A DNA stretch of 42,232 nucleotides from a virus, in IMG/VR virus record IMGVR_UViG_3300025889_000244, positions 1 to 42,232 of that record; one strand, given 5' to 3'. Positions 24,135 to 31,208 of the stretch are shown one piece after another (the stretch's first letter is position 1; each line of letters starts with the position of its first letter). A program made the translations under genes and the position numbers. The notes under the pieces were generated by a model. The model did no database searches. It worked only from the letters and a program-made list of their open reading frames with translations, and was not told the DNA's origin.

Positions 24135-24165
24135 TCGAACGTATGTTCGACGAACGTATGTTCTG
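24135..24165. promoter_or_regulatory. Two abutting LexA (SOS) boxes
   Basis: TCGAACGTATGTTCGA (24135-24150) is a perfect actinobacterial SOS box, TCGAAC-N4-GTTCGA. The second, CGAACGTATGTTC, follows at 24151-24163 with one-helical-turn-and-a-half spacing. Host LexA would bind both. The nearest genes on both sides point towards this gap, so the site is not upstream of any clear gene. Confidence 0.7.
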
Positions 24166-24177
24166 TTTTTGGGCGTT

Positions 24178-24218
24178 CGCCACGCTCAATACCGCCACGC
24201 TCAATACCGCCACGCTCA
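24178..24218. repeat. 15-bp tandem repeat, nearly three copies
   Basis: CGCCACGCTCAATAC twice in full plus an 11-base third copy that overlaps the stop codon of the 51-aa gene. Non-coding apart from that overlap. Confidence 0.75.
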
Positions 24219-24371
24219 CCAAACTCGGATGACGATTATGCAAGGGTCATCGCCGTCGTTGAATTGTTCGTCCTCTTCTTCGGTCATTCTGGTGCCATCA
24301 TGTGTTTGGCAATGTGGGTCTGAGATCCATCCTTCGAGCTGTCCGTGTTCGAGCCATTCTTCAAATGTCAT
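24216..24371 (-). CDS. Small acidic protein, 51 aa (common actinophage type)
   Basis: MTFEEWLEHGQLEGWISDPH, then CQTHDG, a Glu-rich helix and DPCIIVIRVW at the end. The layout FxEWLExG...C.THDG...DPC is one I know from many actinophage small proteins of unknown function. It overlaps the WhiB gene upstream as ATGA and is the last gene of the long minus-strand operon. Confidence 0.7.
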   Translation of the reverse strand: MTFEEWLEHGQLEGWISDPHCQTHDGTRMTEEEDEQFNDGDDPCIIVIRVW

Positions 24372-24670
24372 TTTTTCTCCGTGTCTTCAAGTCCGCTGAT
24401 TGTTCGTTTCTTGGGGCCTGGTGTTTTGTTGGCGGGGTTTAGTTTGCGACGTAACAGCCGTCGTTGTCGTGGTGTGTAACCACCGTAGATCCCGAATTGG
24501 TCTTGGTTGATGGGGAAAGATAACGCAAAGTCTAGGCATTGTTGTTGTACGTCACAGTTTTGGCAGAGTTCTTTGCCGTGTCTGCCGAGGTAGCTTTTTC
24601 CTTCTGGTGGATGAAACCAGTCTGGGTTTGTGCCTTTGCAGTTGGCGCGTTTCATCCATGCGTGTTTCAT
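24368..24670 (-). CDS. whiB: WhiB-family iron-sulfur regulator, 100 aa (second of pair)
   Basis: Four cysteines hold a 4Fe-4S cluster: C11, C36, C39 and C45 (Cx24Cx2Cx5C). GIYGGYTPRQRRLLRR (60-75) is the G[I/V]WGG-type turn followed by a basic DNA-contact region. The start was placed at MKHAWMKRANCKG; TAATG overlap with the upstream WhiB. WhiB proteins are restricted to Actinobacteria and their phages; phage copies can interfere with host WhiB regulators or bind the sigma factor. Confidence 0.85.
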   Translation of the reverse strand: MKHAWMKRANCKGTNPDWFHPPEGKSYLGRHGKELCQNCDVQQQCLDFALSFPINQDQFGIYGGYTPRQRRLLRRKLNPANKTPGPKKRTISGLEDTEKK

Positions 24671-24975
24671 TAGTCTTGGAATCCTCGACGTTGGCGTTCT
24701 TTGTGGCGTTCTATGGCGGTGAGTCCTCCCCAGATGCCTGCGAGTAGTCGTTGGGGGAATTGTAGGGCGTATTCTTGGCAGTCTTTGATGACGGGGCATG
24801 TTTTGCAGATTGCTCGTGCTTCGTTTGTTCGTTGTTTGGTTGCGCCTCGTTCTAGGAAGAATGTTGTGGTGTCGAGTCCTTTGCAGGCTGCTTTGCTGCG
24901 CCATTGGGTTTCTTGGGGGCTGAATGTTGGTGCTTTTGGTAGCAGGTAGATGTCTTGGTTGTTTGGGTCGGTCAT
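24670..24975 (-). CDS. whiB: WhiB-family iron-sulfur regulator, 101 aa (first of pair)
   Basis: C31, C57, C60 and C66 form the cluster site (CKGLD...CKTCPVIKDC). GIWGG lies at 80-84, with a basic tail ERHKERQRRG. It has a longer N-terminus than its neighbour (residues 1-25 unique). It overlaps the 85-aa gene as ATGA. Two different WhiB genes side by side suggests divided roles, perhaps one autoregulatory and one acting on the host. Confidence 0.85.
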   Translation of the reverse strand: MTDPNNQDIYLLPKAPTFSPQETQWRSKAACKGLDTTTFFLERGATKQRTNEARAICKTCPVIKDCQEYALQFPQRLLAGIWGGLTAIERHKERQRRGFQD

Positions 24976-25229
24976 TGTTCTGTGGTTTCGTCAATGATTT
25001 CGTCGTCGTCAATGATTTTGAGGGCTGCTGCGACTCGTGATTGTAGGCCGAGAGGCAGGCTTGCCCAGTATTGGGGGCGTTCTGATTCTATGATGGCGTA
25101 CACGGCGTTGAGTAGTGATCGGGTGTGCCTGTGGTCGGCACATTCTTCGTTGTAGAGGTCTTCCATTTCTTCAAGTAGTAGTTCGGTCATCAACATGCGT
25201 TGGAAGAGTTCTTTTTTGTTTTGTGTCAT
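24972..25229 (-). CDS. Acidic helical protein, 85 aa
   Basis: Start chosen at MTQNKKELFQ because it overlaps the transglycosylase stop as ATGA. Almost entirely helical, acidic (LLLEEMEDLYNEECADH) and ends IDDDEIIDETTEQ. No family recognised. Coupled upstream to the transglycosylase gene and downstream to WhiB. Confidence 0.6.
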   Translation of the reverse strand: MTQNKKELFQRMLMTELLLEEMEDLYNEECADHRHTRSLLNAVYAIIESERPQYWASLPLGLQSRVAAALKIIDDDEIIDETTEQ

Positions 25230-25765
25230 GTGCAATGTTTGTAAGGGTTTCCGAGGCTCATGTACCAGGGTTGCGCCCAACATCCGTAATGTGTTTCGGC
25301 GTATTCGGCTAACCAAAGTGCAGCTTCTAGGTTTGTGTACGGGTCAAATAGTTGTTCTGGTTCGGTTGCTATCTGTTCTGATGCCAGCCATTCGTGGTGT
25401 GCTGACCATTGGATTTGGGTTACACCGTAAGCTCCGGTTCCTACCGCTGTCAAATCGCCTCGGCTTTCGTGGAAGATGATGAGGTCGAGGACAGGTAGAC
25501 GGTCTGGCGGCCATCCTGTTTCGATGGCTGTTTCCCACAGTTCTGGGTATCGAGCTGCGTCAATTCCGGGGACAGGCTCAGTTGTCGTTGTAGTGGTGGG
25601 AGCCATCGTTGTTGTGGTTGTCGTGTTGCTCGCCTTAGAACGCAATCTAGGGGGGTCTGAAGCGATTGTAGAGGTAGGGGGAGCCACCTCTGTTGGGGCT
25701 TCAGTAGTTGCGTTGTACCCAAGCACGGATATGACAAGGAACACTACCCAAGAAATAATTTTCAT
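25226..25765 (-). CDS. Secreted lytic transglycosylase (SLT/Rpf-like fold)
   Basis: A 179-aa peptidoglycan-cleaving enzyme. The signal peptide or membrane anchor is residues 1-17 (MKIISWVVFLVISVLGY). A Thr/Pro linker follows (20-66, with two TTTTTT runs). The catalytic domain begins near residue 70 with FHESRGD (E100 the likely catalytic Glu) and GAYGVTQIQW, the SLT motif II. Possible roles are assisting lysis or wall remodelling. It sits outside the lysis cassette, among recombination and regulatory genes, which is odd. Confidence 0.8.
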   Translation of the reverse strand: MKIISWVVFLVISVLGYNATTEAPTEVAPPTSTIASDPPRLRSKASNTTTTTTMAPTTTTTTEPVPGIDAARYPELWETAIETGWPPDRLPVLDLIIFHESRGDLTAVGTGAYGVTQIQWSAHHEWLASEQIATEPEQLFDPYTNLEAALWLAEYAETHYGCWAQPWYMSLGNPYKHCT

Positions 25766-25777
25766 GGCAGACTCCGG

Positions 25778-26113
25778 TCAGTATCCGGCTTCTTTAAGTA
25801 GACGGGCGAGGTCTTCGAGTCGCATGACGGCGTACTGGTCGCCTGCGTCACCTTTTCCTCGACGTTTTGCTACAACGATGCCATAATCAGCAGAAGCATT
25901 AGCACGTTCCACGCTAGCTTCTTCCAGCCACTCCGAGAACGAGAGCGTTTTATGGTTTTTACATTCCCACACCAACCCTGGTGTGCCGGTGATGTCTCCG
26001 AGGTCATGGGTTCCTGCTAACGCTCTTCGTTCGGCGTGAGGGAACCCGTGTTCGGCAAGCCAGCGGACAACGAGTGTCTCAAAGGCTGTGCCTTTCTGTT
26101 TGTTGCGGCTCAT
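25778..26113 (-). CDS. PD-(D/E)XK nuclease, Holliday-junction-resolvase type
   Basis: A 111-aa protein. E12 in GTAFETLVVRWL, D40 in LGDITG, and E50-C-K52 in VWECKN form the E...D...ExK active site. Size and motif spacing match Hjc-like and restriction-endonuclease-like resolvases often found in actinophages. Likely resolves branched replication or recombination intermediates before packaging. It is downstream of ssb, annealase and exonuclease genes in the same operon. Confidence 0.8.
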   Translation of the reverse strand: MSRNKQKGTAFETLVVRWLAEHGFPHAERRALAGTHDLGDITGTPGLVWECKNHKTLSFSEWLEEASVERANASADYGIVVAKRRGKGDAGDQYAVMRLEDLARLLKEAGY

Positions 26114-26249
26114 CTACTTCCTCCATCGTTTTGCGTCGCTTCCCTGCCCCGCACGAGTGCATTGGGGCTGACAGCAACGGTCGATATGTGGTGAGCGTTT
26201 GACCGCATGTGCGGCACCACCAGTTTACCTTTTTTACGGGTCTTGCCAT
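26079..26249 (-). CDS. Zinc-finger small protein, 56 aa
   Basis: MARPVKKVNWWCRTCGQTLT, then HSCGAGKRRK. CxxC plus HxC gives one zinc ribbon, in a basic context. The last 35 bases overlap the resolvase start in another frame. Function unknown; nucleic-acid binding likely. Confidence 0.65.
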   Translation of the reverse strand: MARPVKKVNWWCRTCGQTLTTYRPLLSAPMHSCGAGKRRKTMEEVDEPQQTERHSL

Positions 26250-26250
26250 G

Positions 26251-26490
26251 TCAGAAGGCTTTCAGTAGCCGTTCGTCGCGTGTTTCGTTCTCGATCTCTG
26301 TGCTGCTGCGAGATGTGCGGCCTGTTGACAGCAGGCGGTACACAACGAGTCGTGCGTTGAACTGGTTGACCCCAGATTTACGCATGTCTGCGTATGATTG
26401 GCGTACCCGCCCCATGTTTAACGGCAGAACAGTCATGTATGGCGATCTGTTACCACGGGATCTTTTGTTGAGCATATAAATTTTGTTCAT
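26251..26490 (-). CDS. Basic protein, 79 aa
   Basis: Begins MNKIYMLNKRSRGNRSPYMT; rich in Arg/Ser/Asn. An AAAGGAAACC ribosome-binding site lies directly upstream of the ATG, and the gene sits one base from the zinc-finger gene. No family recognised. Possibly DNA-binding, given charge and neighbours. Confidence 0.6.
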   Translation of the reverse strand: MNKIYMLNKRSRGNRSPYMTVLPLNMGRVRQSYADMRKSGVNQFNARLVVYRLLSTGRTSRSSTEIENETRDERLLKAF

Positions 26491-26511
26491 GGTTTCCTTT
26501 ATGGTTCTTGT

Positions 26512-26883
26512 TTAGAACGGTTCTTCGTCTGGTAGCTGCGGTTCTGTCGCCGGTGCTTCGATGCGTTCAATGCCGCCGAACCGGATAGATAAAGAAATAT
26601 CGTCAGCCAACACCTGCATCCGGGTTACTTCTACACCTTCTTTGTTGGTGTAAGTATCCTCGGTCAGTTTGCCTTCAACAACAACACGGGTGCCTTTAGC
26701 GAGCGACACTGCTGCGTGTTCTGCAAGGTCACCGAACGCTGTGATTGAGTGCCAGATCGTTTTCTTTTTGTCGTCACGACCGCTTGTGTCGGCAACACTG
26801 AACTTCAGGATTGCCATAGCGTTCTGCGAGTATTTAAGTTCGGGTTCACGGCCTACGTTGCCGCTGATTTGGATACGGTTCAT
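26512..26883 (-). CDS. ssb: Single-stranded DNA-binding protein
   Basis: A 123-aa protein with one OB fold: MNRIQISGNVGREPELKYS, LKFSVAD, W in KKTIWHSITAFG, and GTRVVVEGKLTEDTYTNKEG. The acidic tail ends DEEPF, matching the DDDIPF-like tip through which SSB recruits replication and repair proteins. Shorter than host SSB because the Gly/Gln-rich linker is nearly absent. It overlaps the annealing-protein gene as ATGA. Confidence 0.9.
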   Translation of the reverse strand: MNRIQISGNVGREPELKYSQNAMAILKFSVADTSGRDDKKKTIWHSITAFGDLAEHAAVSLAKGTRVVVEGKLTEDTYTNKEGVEVTRMQVLADDISLSIRFGGIERIEAPATEPQLPDEEPF

Positions 26884-27521
26884 TTTGCTATTAGCTCCTT
26901 GAATGATGAACGCAGCCGGTCGAGGTCTGCGAGTGTTGCGTTGTCGATGTCTGCTACGTCTGCGTGGCGTGCAACTTCGGTGTGGTCAAGTCCTGCTCCT
27001 TTGCAGGCGTTCAGAAAGTTTTTGATTGTTTGCTCGTCTGCTTTCTCGTCATCTGCAATCGGTTTAGTTGGCATCGCCTGTGGCTTTTTTGCTGGAGCTT
27101 TCTTTTTCGGTGCAGGTGCTGAATCGTCAGCCCATTCTTCTTTGGACCACAACGACAGTGCAATACCGAAACGCATCGCCCCGTTGCGAATAAAGTCGGA
27201 CACTAACTCTTTCAACAAATCTTGTTTGTTGTGTGGTGCGCTACCGATAGCCAGCCTGGTGTGGCCGAGCAACGTCATCGCTCCAGCCATGTGTGCCATG
27301 CCGTTCTCGACACGGTACGAAGGCAAACCGTCGTCGTCAATCTTCAACGGTTTCCATTCCCACAGCGGGTCAACTTCTGTCAGGATGCGGGTGATCTCGG
27401 CGTGACCCACATAGTCCAACTTGATGTTGCCTCGCGGGAGCTGCCCCACAATCTTTGGGTCAGGTACAGCGTACTTGTCTAAAACGAGACGCAGACGGTC
27501 AGCATTAGCTTCTTCACTCAT
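26880..27521 (-). CDS. Probable single-strand annealing protein (ERF/Rad52-like)
   Basis: A 213-aa protein. QLPRGNIKLDYVGHAEITRILTEVDPLWEWKPL (27-60) and LLKELVSDFIRNGAMRFGIALSLW (103-126) match the fold pattern of phage ERF/Rad52-type recombinases. A Lys/Pro/Ala linker (135-155) and a small helical C-terminal domain follow. Its place between exonuclease and SSB genes is diagnostic of a phage recombination system. The family name is my best match, not certain. Confidence 0.65.
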   Translation of the reverse strand: MSEEANADRLRLVLDKYAVPDPKIVGQLPRGNIKLDYVGHAEITRILTEVDPLWEWKPLKIDDDGLPSYRVENGMAHMAGAMTLLGHTRLAIGSAPHNKQDLLKELVSDFIRNGAMRFGIALSLWSKEEWADDSAPAPKKKAPAKKPQAMPTKPIADDEKADEQTIKNFLNACKGAGLDHTEVARHADVADIDNATLADLDRLRSSFKELIAK

Positions 27522-28486
27522 TGGTTTCCTTTCACAAACCTCAACACTCGGAACGTGCTAGAGGTCTTGTACTCATCATATAGCTCTGGATGTTCTGACG
27601 CAAATCTTTTCTGGTCGAACCCTGAACGTGACTGCTGTTTCCAAGTTACCGCTGTTGCGCCCCCCACAGTTCCGGCTGTTGCCCCGTCCAACAATGTGGC
27701 AAGTTCTGCTTTCAGCTCGTCTTCTCGCTCGGTAAGTCCTTTCTTCTCTGCCTGCACCGACATCAACTGCACCAACAACTGTTGATGCTGGTCAAGGTTT
27801 ACTGCTTTATCGTTCACACGGGCATTACGAGACAGATCCTCATAGGTATGTTCCCATTCAGGAAGAATCAGACCAACAGCAAGATGACGACAGAAATCTG
27901 CGACACGTTCAACGTGCTTACCCTTCTCATCTGACGACACATGCTGCACATAGATATGCAAATCGAGAGAAGCATCAAACACACCCCACACAACTTCCTC
28001 CACATCAGCACACGTCGCTTGATGGACACCTTGCCAATACCAGTACGCCGGTAAAGGGCCGTAGCCTTCAAGGTCTGCGTCTGCATCAAAATGTTTGCCG
28101 TATGTTTTGATTTCAACAACTTTGTCTGGTGATGTTTCGTCACCGATCACGCCGTCAAGTGTCGCGACCATCACCGCACCGTTCGATGACATCGTGTACA
28201 TCAGTTCGGGTGTGGCGATCTGTTCACCGAGTTCGTCCGCAACCCATTCAAGGATGACTGGCTCCAGGCGGGTGCCTCGTTCCATCGCACGGTTCTGCTC
28301 TGTGACCGGCGGTTCAGGCAACAACTTTTCTGCTGCAAGCGCATACTTTGTTTTGAAACGATGCTCGCCATGCACGGCTGCCGCATCTGAAGCTGACACG
28401 ACCGGCCAGCCAGTTTCGTCACGATGCCTAAGTTTCAGCCATTCGATTGAGCCATGCTCAGGTTTAGCGATAGTGGTTCGTTGCAT
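27518..28486 (-). CDS. YqaJ/lambda-exo-type recombination exonuclease
   Basis: A 322-aa protein. GSIEWLKLRHRD (12-23), GTRLEPVILEW (71-81), D111 in VATLDGVI, and E125-I-K127 in VEIKTYG form the PD-(D/E)XK active site; YWYWQGVHQATC follows. It degrades one strand of a duplex end and hands the other to the annealing protein. It has its own promoter and a strong AGGAGG site 6 bases before the ATG. A coiled-coil LTEREDELKAELATL is near the C-terminus. Confidence 0.85.
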   Translation of the reverse strand: MQRTTIAKPEHGSIEWLKLRHRDETGWPVVSASDAAAVHGEHRFKTKYALAAEKLLPEPPVTEQNRAMERGTRLEPVILEWVADELGEQIATPELMYTMSSNGAVMVATLDGVIGDETSPDKVVEIKTYGKHFDADADLEGYGPLPAYWYWQGVHQATCADVEEVVWGVFDASLDLHIYVQHVSSDEKGKHVERVADFCRHLAVGLILPEWEHTYEDLSRNARVNDKAVNLDQHQQLLVQLMSVQAEKKGLTEREDELKAELATLLDGATAGTVGGATAVTWKQQSRSGFDQKRFASEHPELYDEYKTSSTFRVLRFVKGNQ

Positions 28487-28498
28487 TGGTTTCCTCCT

Positions 28499-28510
28499 GT
28501 TGTGTACAAC
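28499..28510. promoter_or_regulatory. Short palindrome in the exonuclease leader
   Basis: GTTGT-GT-ACAAC, arms perfect, within the first bases of the expected transcript. Operator position relative to the promoter at 28518-28546. Its small size keeps confidence low. Confidence 0.35.
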
Positions 28511-28517
28511 ACGAACA

Positions 28518-28546
28518 GTTATATCAGGAGGGTGTCACAAAATCAA
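28518..28546 (-). promoter_or_regulatory. Promoter for the recombination operon
   Basis: On the minus strand: -35 TTGATT (28541-28546), 17-base spacer, -10 TATAAC (28518-28523) with an extended TGA just before it. Start expected about 28511, 24 bases before the exonuclease ATG. Best promoter in the window by consensus and spacing. Confidence 0.65.
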
Positions 28547-28864
28547 TTACGCTATGTCTTCGTGATGCCAGTTCACCGGCAGATGAATTACTAAACTGTA
28601 AATTGATACAACGTTTTCCATTGGGATGTGTGTCACATCAGAAGTTAGTTCAGGGTTTTCGGGGTCAGGCATTACCGTTCCGCACAAAGTTAGATGCCCT
28701 TCTAAACATTTCGGCCAAACCCATCCTGATGACAATGCCAAAGTTTCTTTACCTTTATACGATTCGACATCAACCCAAGTGTCTGGTGCTGAAGAAGTGT
28801 CACGCCACTGGACTACAACCAACGCCCAAGTGTTGTCTGAAGGATCATAAATTTCTTCGCTCAT
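28547..28864 (-). CDS. Hypothetical protein, 105 aa
   Basis: Acidic, Trp-rich (seven Trp), beta-strand-like: WALVVVQWRDTSSAPDTWVDVESY and LALSSGWVWPKCLEGHLTL. The C-terminus SLVIHLPVNWHHEDIA. No family recognised. It overlaps the upstream 35-aa gene as ATGA and ends directly before the recombination promoter. Confidence 0.6.
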   Translation of the reverse strand: MSEEIYDPSDNTWALVVVQWRDTSSAPDTWVDVESYKGKETLALSSGWVWPKCLEGHLTLCGTVMPDPENPELTSDVTHIPMENVVSIYSLVIHLPVNWHHEDIA

Positions 28865-28968
28865 TCGTCCTCGCCATCGTACGGTTCACCATGTTTATCA
28901 CATTCACGGCATCGACGGCCCGAAGACGAAGGCCAAACCTCACCGCAATCACGGCAAGCCAACAACAT
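28861..28968 (-). CDS. Zinc-ribbon mini-protein, 35 aa
   Basis: MLLACRDCGEVWPSSSGRRC then RECDKHGEPYDGEDE. CxxC ... CxxC gives one zinc ribbon, with an acidic tail. The ATG shares its A with the last base of the upstream stop codon (TAATG) and its own stop overlaps the next ATG. Function unknown. Confidence 0.65.
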   Translation of the reverse strand: MLLACRDCGEVWPSSSGRRCRECDKHGEPYDGEDE

Positions 28969-29231
28969 TACTTTTTGCCTCTGTTACGCGCCCGATTAGT
29001 TGACGGGTTTTCTCTCACAATCCGTCCACTTTTTGTGTGCGAACCATCCGGCCCACCTTTACCGGCAATACCCTGCTCACGTCGCCATTGAGACAACTCG
29101 GAACGTTTTTTGCGTTGCTCAGGGCGGGCATTAACTTTCTTATCGGTCGCAGCTTTCTTACGGCGAGCCTCAGGGTTCTCCCTGTAATACTTCGCTGACT
29201 TCTTCGGATTCTTTACCTTTGGTGGTGCCAT
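28968..29231 (-). CDS. Lys/Arg-rich protein, 87 aa
   Basis: Residues 1-55 are KKSAKYYRENPEARRKKAA-type charged helix; the C-terminal part contains GKGGPDGSHTKSGRIVRENP and NRARNRGKK. I recognise this as a small phage protein type often seen in actinophages and roseophages, with no assigned function. Strong positive charge suggests DNA or RNA binding. Confidence 0.65.
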   Translation of the reverse strand: MAPPKVKNPKKSAKYYRENPEARRKKAATDKKVNARPEQRKKRSELSQWRREQGIAGKGGPDGSHTKSGRIVRENPSTNRARNRGKK

Positions 29232-30401
29232 CTACACAGTGTACAACTTGCCACGGAACCATGCCTGCCCATCATGGATAGCGACCTGCTCATAAAAGAA
29301 ATTGCCGTCACCAGGTTGGAACGTCACAACACCGTAACCCTGCTGCCAATCCTCAACAACAGTTAACGGTCGCCCGTCAAGATCAAGCCCGCCGCGCGTC
29401 GAAGGGACCGCTCCGTCCGTGCGGGCAAGGGTTCCAGGCGATGCCGCAAGTATCGTTTTGGCACCATCCCAATCTTGCCTCGTTTTTTCTGCCCATTCTC
29501 TGCGGTGGATATGCCCGTAGAGAACCGAGGACTTTGAGTCACCGTTGAAGTAGGCGTGTGCCGTCGAACCGTTAGATCTGACTTTGTTCCCGTGAATAAC
29601 TTTGATGCGCTGGTTGATCCAATAAGAGGATGCCGGATAACCAGCCAGATAACTAATGTCAGCGTCGTCAAACCTGCATAAAAAAGGAACGCTAAGAACA
29701 GGAAGACCCTCCCTATCGTTACCTCGTTTAAGACCGAACGCTGCTTTGAGGTTGTCAAGAGCCGCATTGGTGATCCTTTCTTCGTGGTTTCCTGCAATCC
29801 AAATTATTTTTGCGTCAGGCGCACAGGCTCGTAGTTCGGCAGCGAACGTTGTGGCACGATCAATAGATGCTTGCGTGGTGAGAGCGAACGCTGGTGACAG
29901 CCGGTACTTGCCGAACTCGGGTGCGTCAAGCATGTCACCGACACACACCACCACCTCAGGGTTCAAATCACGGATAGCTGAGAGACATAGGCTGATTGCG
30001 TCCTCATCGTGCGTGGGAACCAGCTCGCCGTCAGCGTCCCTGTAATAGCCGATCTGTGCGTCAGGCACAATGACAGCAGTCTGCCATCCTTCGGGCTTCT
30101 GAAGCCCTTTGACGGGCTTTACAGAGCATTTGACAGGCGCAGCCTGCGACACAAAGTCCCACTGTGGACCATCCTCCCAAGATGGTGACAACTGCACACC
30201 AACAAGGTCATGGATTTCTGCTTCGCCCTCATCGTTTTTTGTCAACGACTGGTACAACGACACACGGGTAATGCGACCCACCTCGTCAACATCAATCCCG
30301 TTACGGTCAAGAAGCGTGGCGATCTTGCCTAACACTTCTTTCTTGGCGGGAGGTGGCCCCTCTTGCAAATCTTTAGACAGAGCCACAAGCACACTCCCCA
30401 C
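29232..30401 (-). CDS. Calcineurin-like metallophosphoesterase
   Basis: A 389-aa protein. The metal-binding motifs are in order: PDAQIGY (113-119), VGDMLD (154-159), AGNHEERI (203-210), IHGNK and GHIHRREW. The fold is that of Mre11/SbcD nucleases and phosphodiesterases. An N-terminal region of about 105 residues precedes the catalytic domain. Likely a DNA end-processing or repair nuclease; a role on nucleotides cannot be excluded. The start is uncertain: several in-frame GTG codons at 30401, 30392 and 30386. Confidence 0.8.
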   Translation of the reverse strand: MGSVLVALSKDLQEGPPPAKKEVLGKIATLLDRNGIDVDEVGRITRVSLYQSLTKNDEGEAEIHDLVGVQLSPSWEDGPQWDFVSQAAPVKCSVKPVKGLQKPEGWQTAVIVPDAQIGYYRDADGELVPTHDEDAISLCLSAIRDLNPEVVVCVGDMLDAPEFGKYRLSPAFALTTQASIDRATTFAAELRACAPDAKIIWIAGNHEERITNAALDNLKAAFGLKRGNDREGLPVLSVPFLCRFDDADISYLAGYPASSYWINQRIKVIHGNKVRSNGSTAHAYFNGDSKSSVLYGHIHRREWAEKTRQDWDGAKTILAASPGTLARTDGAVPSTRGGLDLDGRPLTVVEDWQQGYGVVTFQPGDGNFFYEQVAIHDGQAWFRGKLYTV

Positions 30402-30639
30402 GGAAATGGGTGCTTAAAGTTTTAGGACTAACCTTAAACCCGTTGTTGGTCAACGTGTTAGCAAGCCAAACCTGAGAAGGCCCATCGCCATACCTTTGAC
30501 CCGCTGGCCGTTTCGCAATTATCTCAATTACTTCGTTCAACATTTTTAGGTCTTCGCCCTCGAAATGTTTTCTTGCTCTAGTAACGCAACAAAGGTTAGT
30601 GCTAGTTGGTGCGTTCCTTAGGTCGTCCGCTAATGCCAT
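30373..30639 (-). CDS. Small putative helix-turn-helix protein, 88 aa
   Basis: AGGAGGAAACC lies immediately before the ATG. Begins MALADDLRNAPTST. VWLANTLTNNGFKVSPKTLSTHFRG (57-81) reads like a helix-turn-helix, and it ends CACGSV. It overlaps the phosphoesterase start by 29 bases. Possibly a regulator. Confidence 0.6.
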   Translation of the reverse strand: MALADDLRNAPTSTNLCCVTRARKHFEGEDLKMLNEVIEIIAKRPAGQRYGDGPSQVWLANTLTNNGFKVSPKTLSTHFRGECACGSV

Positions 30640-30763
30640 TGGTTTCCTCCTGGTTGAGTTGACTCATCAGGTGAACCAAACGAGAAGCTTCATCTGGTCC
30701 ACGAGGAACCACTCTAGCCAAAAACCAGCGGATGTCAAGGATGGTGTGAGAATCTAGCGACAT
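30602..30763 (-). CDS. Hypothetical protein, 53 aa
   Basis: Start taken at MSLDSHTILDIRWFLARVVP. A TACAAT -10-like box ends 11 bases upstream and there is no ribosome-binding site, so a leaderless start is possible. It overlaps the 88-aa gene by 38 bases, including that gene's ribosome-binding site. Ends GISGRPKERTN. Confidence 0.4.
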   Translation of the reverse strand: MSLDSHTILDIRWFLARVVPRGPDEASRLVHLMSQLNQEETNGISGRPKERTN

Positions 30764-30786
30764 GGGACTAGAGATTGTACACCAAG

Positions 30787-30984
30787 TCAGTCGTGATGCG
30801 CGTGCCAATCCATGTGAGAATCTAAACGATTATCAATTTTGTCAACCTTGCCATCAATCTGCTGCAACAACTCGCTGTTACGGTTGTGGTCACGGTTGTT
30901 TTCACGACGCATACGCTCAATGAGAACAGTGAGAACGCCACCGGGGGCGAGAACCGCCAACACGATTACTGCCCACGTTGGCAC
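30787..30984 (-). CDS. Holin-like protein, one transmembrane helix plus coiled coil, 65 aa
   Basis: A hydrophobic helix at about residues 4-22 (WAVIVLAVLAPGGVLTVLI), then a charged helix RMRRENNRDHNRNSELLQQI and a short coiled coil DGKVDKIDNRLD. This design is common beside actinophage endolysins. GTG start. Third of three small membrane genes in a row after the endolysin. Confidence 0.65.
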   Translation of the reverse strand: MPTWAVIVLAVLAPGGVLTVLIERMRRENNRDHNRNSELLQQIDGKVDKIDNRLDSHMDWHAHHD

Positions 30985-30990
30985 AGAAGA

Positions 30991-31206
30991 TCAGCCTTTG
31001 AACGCTGACTCGACATCTTCGTCGGTCAACTCGCCATCCGCTTTGTAAGCGGCAGCTAACGTCTGCACCGCACCAAGAGCGGCGATAGCACCAGCCATCA
31101 CAGCAGACTTCCAAACAGCCACATCAACAATGGCACCAGCCAACACGTTAGGTACACCGGCTGCTACGAACGTTGCGACAAGTCGCTTTACTACTACTGC
31201 GGTCAT
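30991..31206 (-). CDS. Holin candidate, 71 aa, Ala-rich membrane protein
   Basis: Hydrophobic residues 8-28 (LVATFVAAGVPNVLAGAIVDV) and 36-53 (VMAGAIAALGAVQTLAAAY), then an acidic tail ELTDEDVESAFKG. Two membrane segments and a charged C-terminus fit a small class II holin. Lies between two other membrane-protein genes. Confidence 0.65.
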   Translation of the reverse strand: MTAVVVKRLVATFVAAGVPNVLAGAIVDVAVWKSAVMAGAIAALGAVQTLAAAYKADGELTDEDVESAFKG

Positions 31207-31208
31207 GT

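Noticed and set aside
23920-24218. CRISPR-like array
   Set aside because: The 14- and 15-bp repeats are directly tandem with no spacers, and no cas genes are present.
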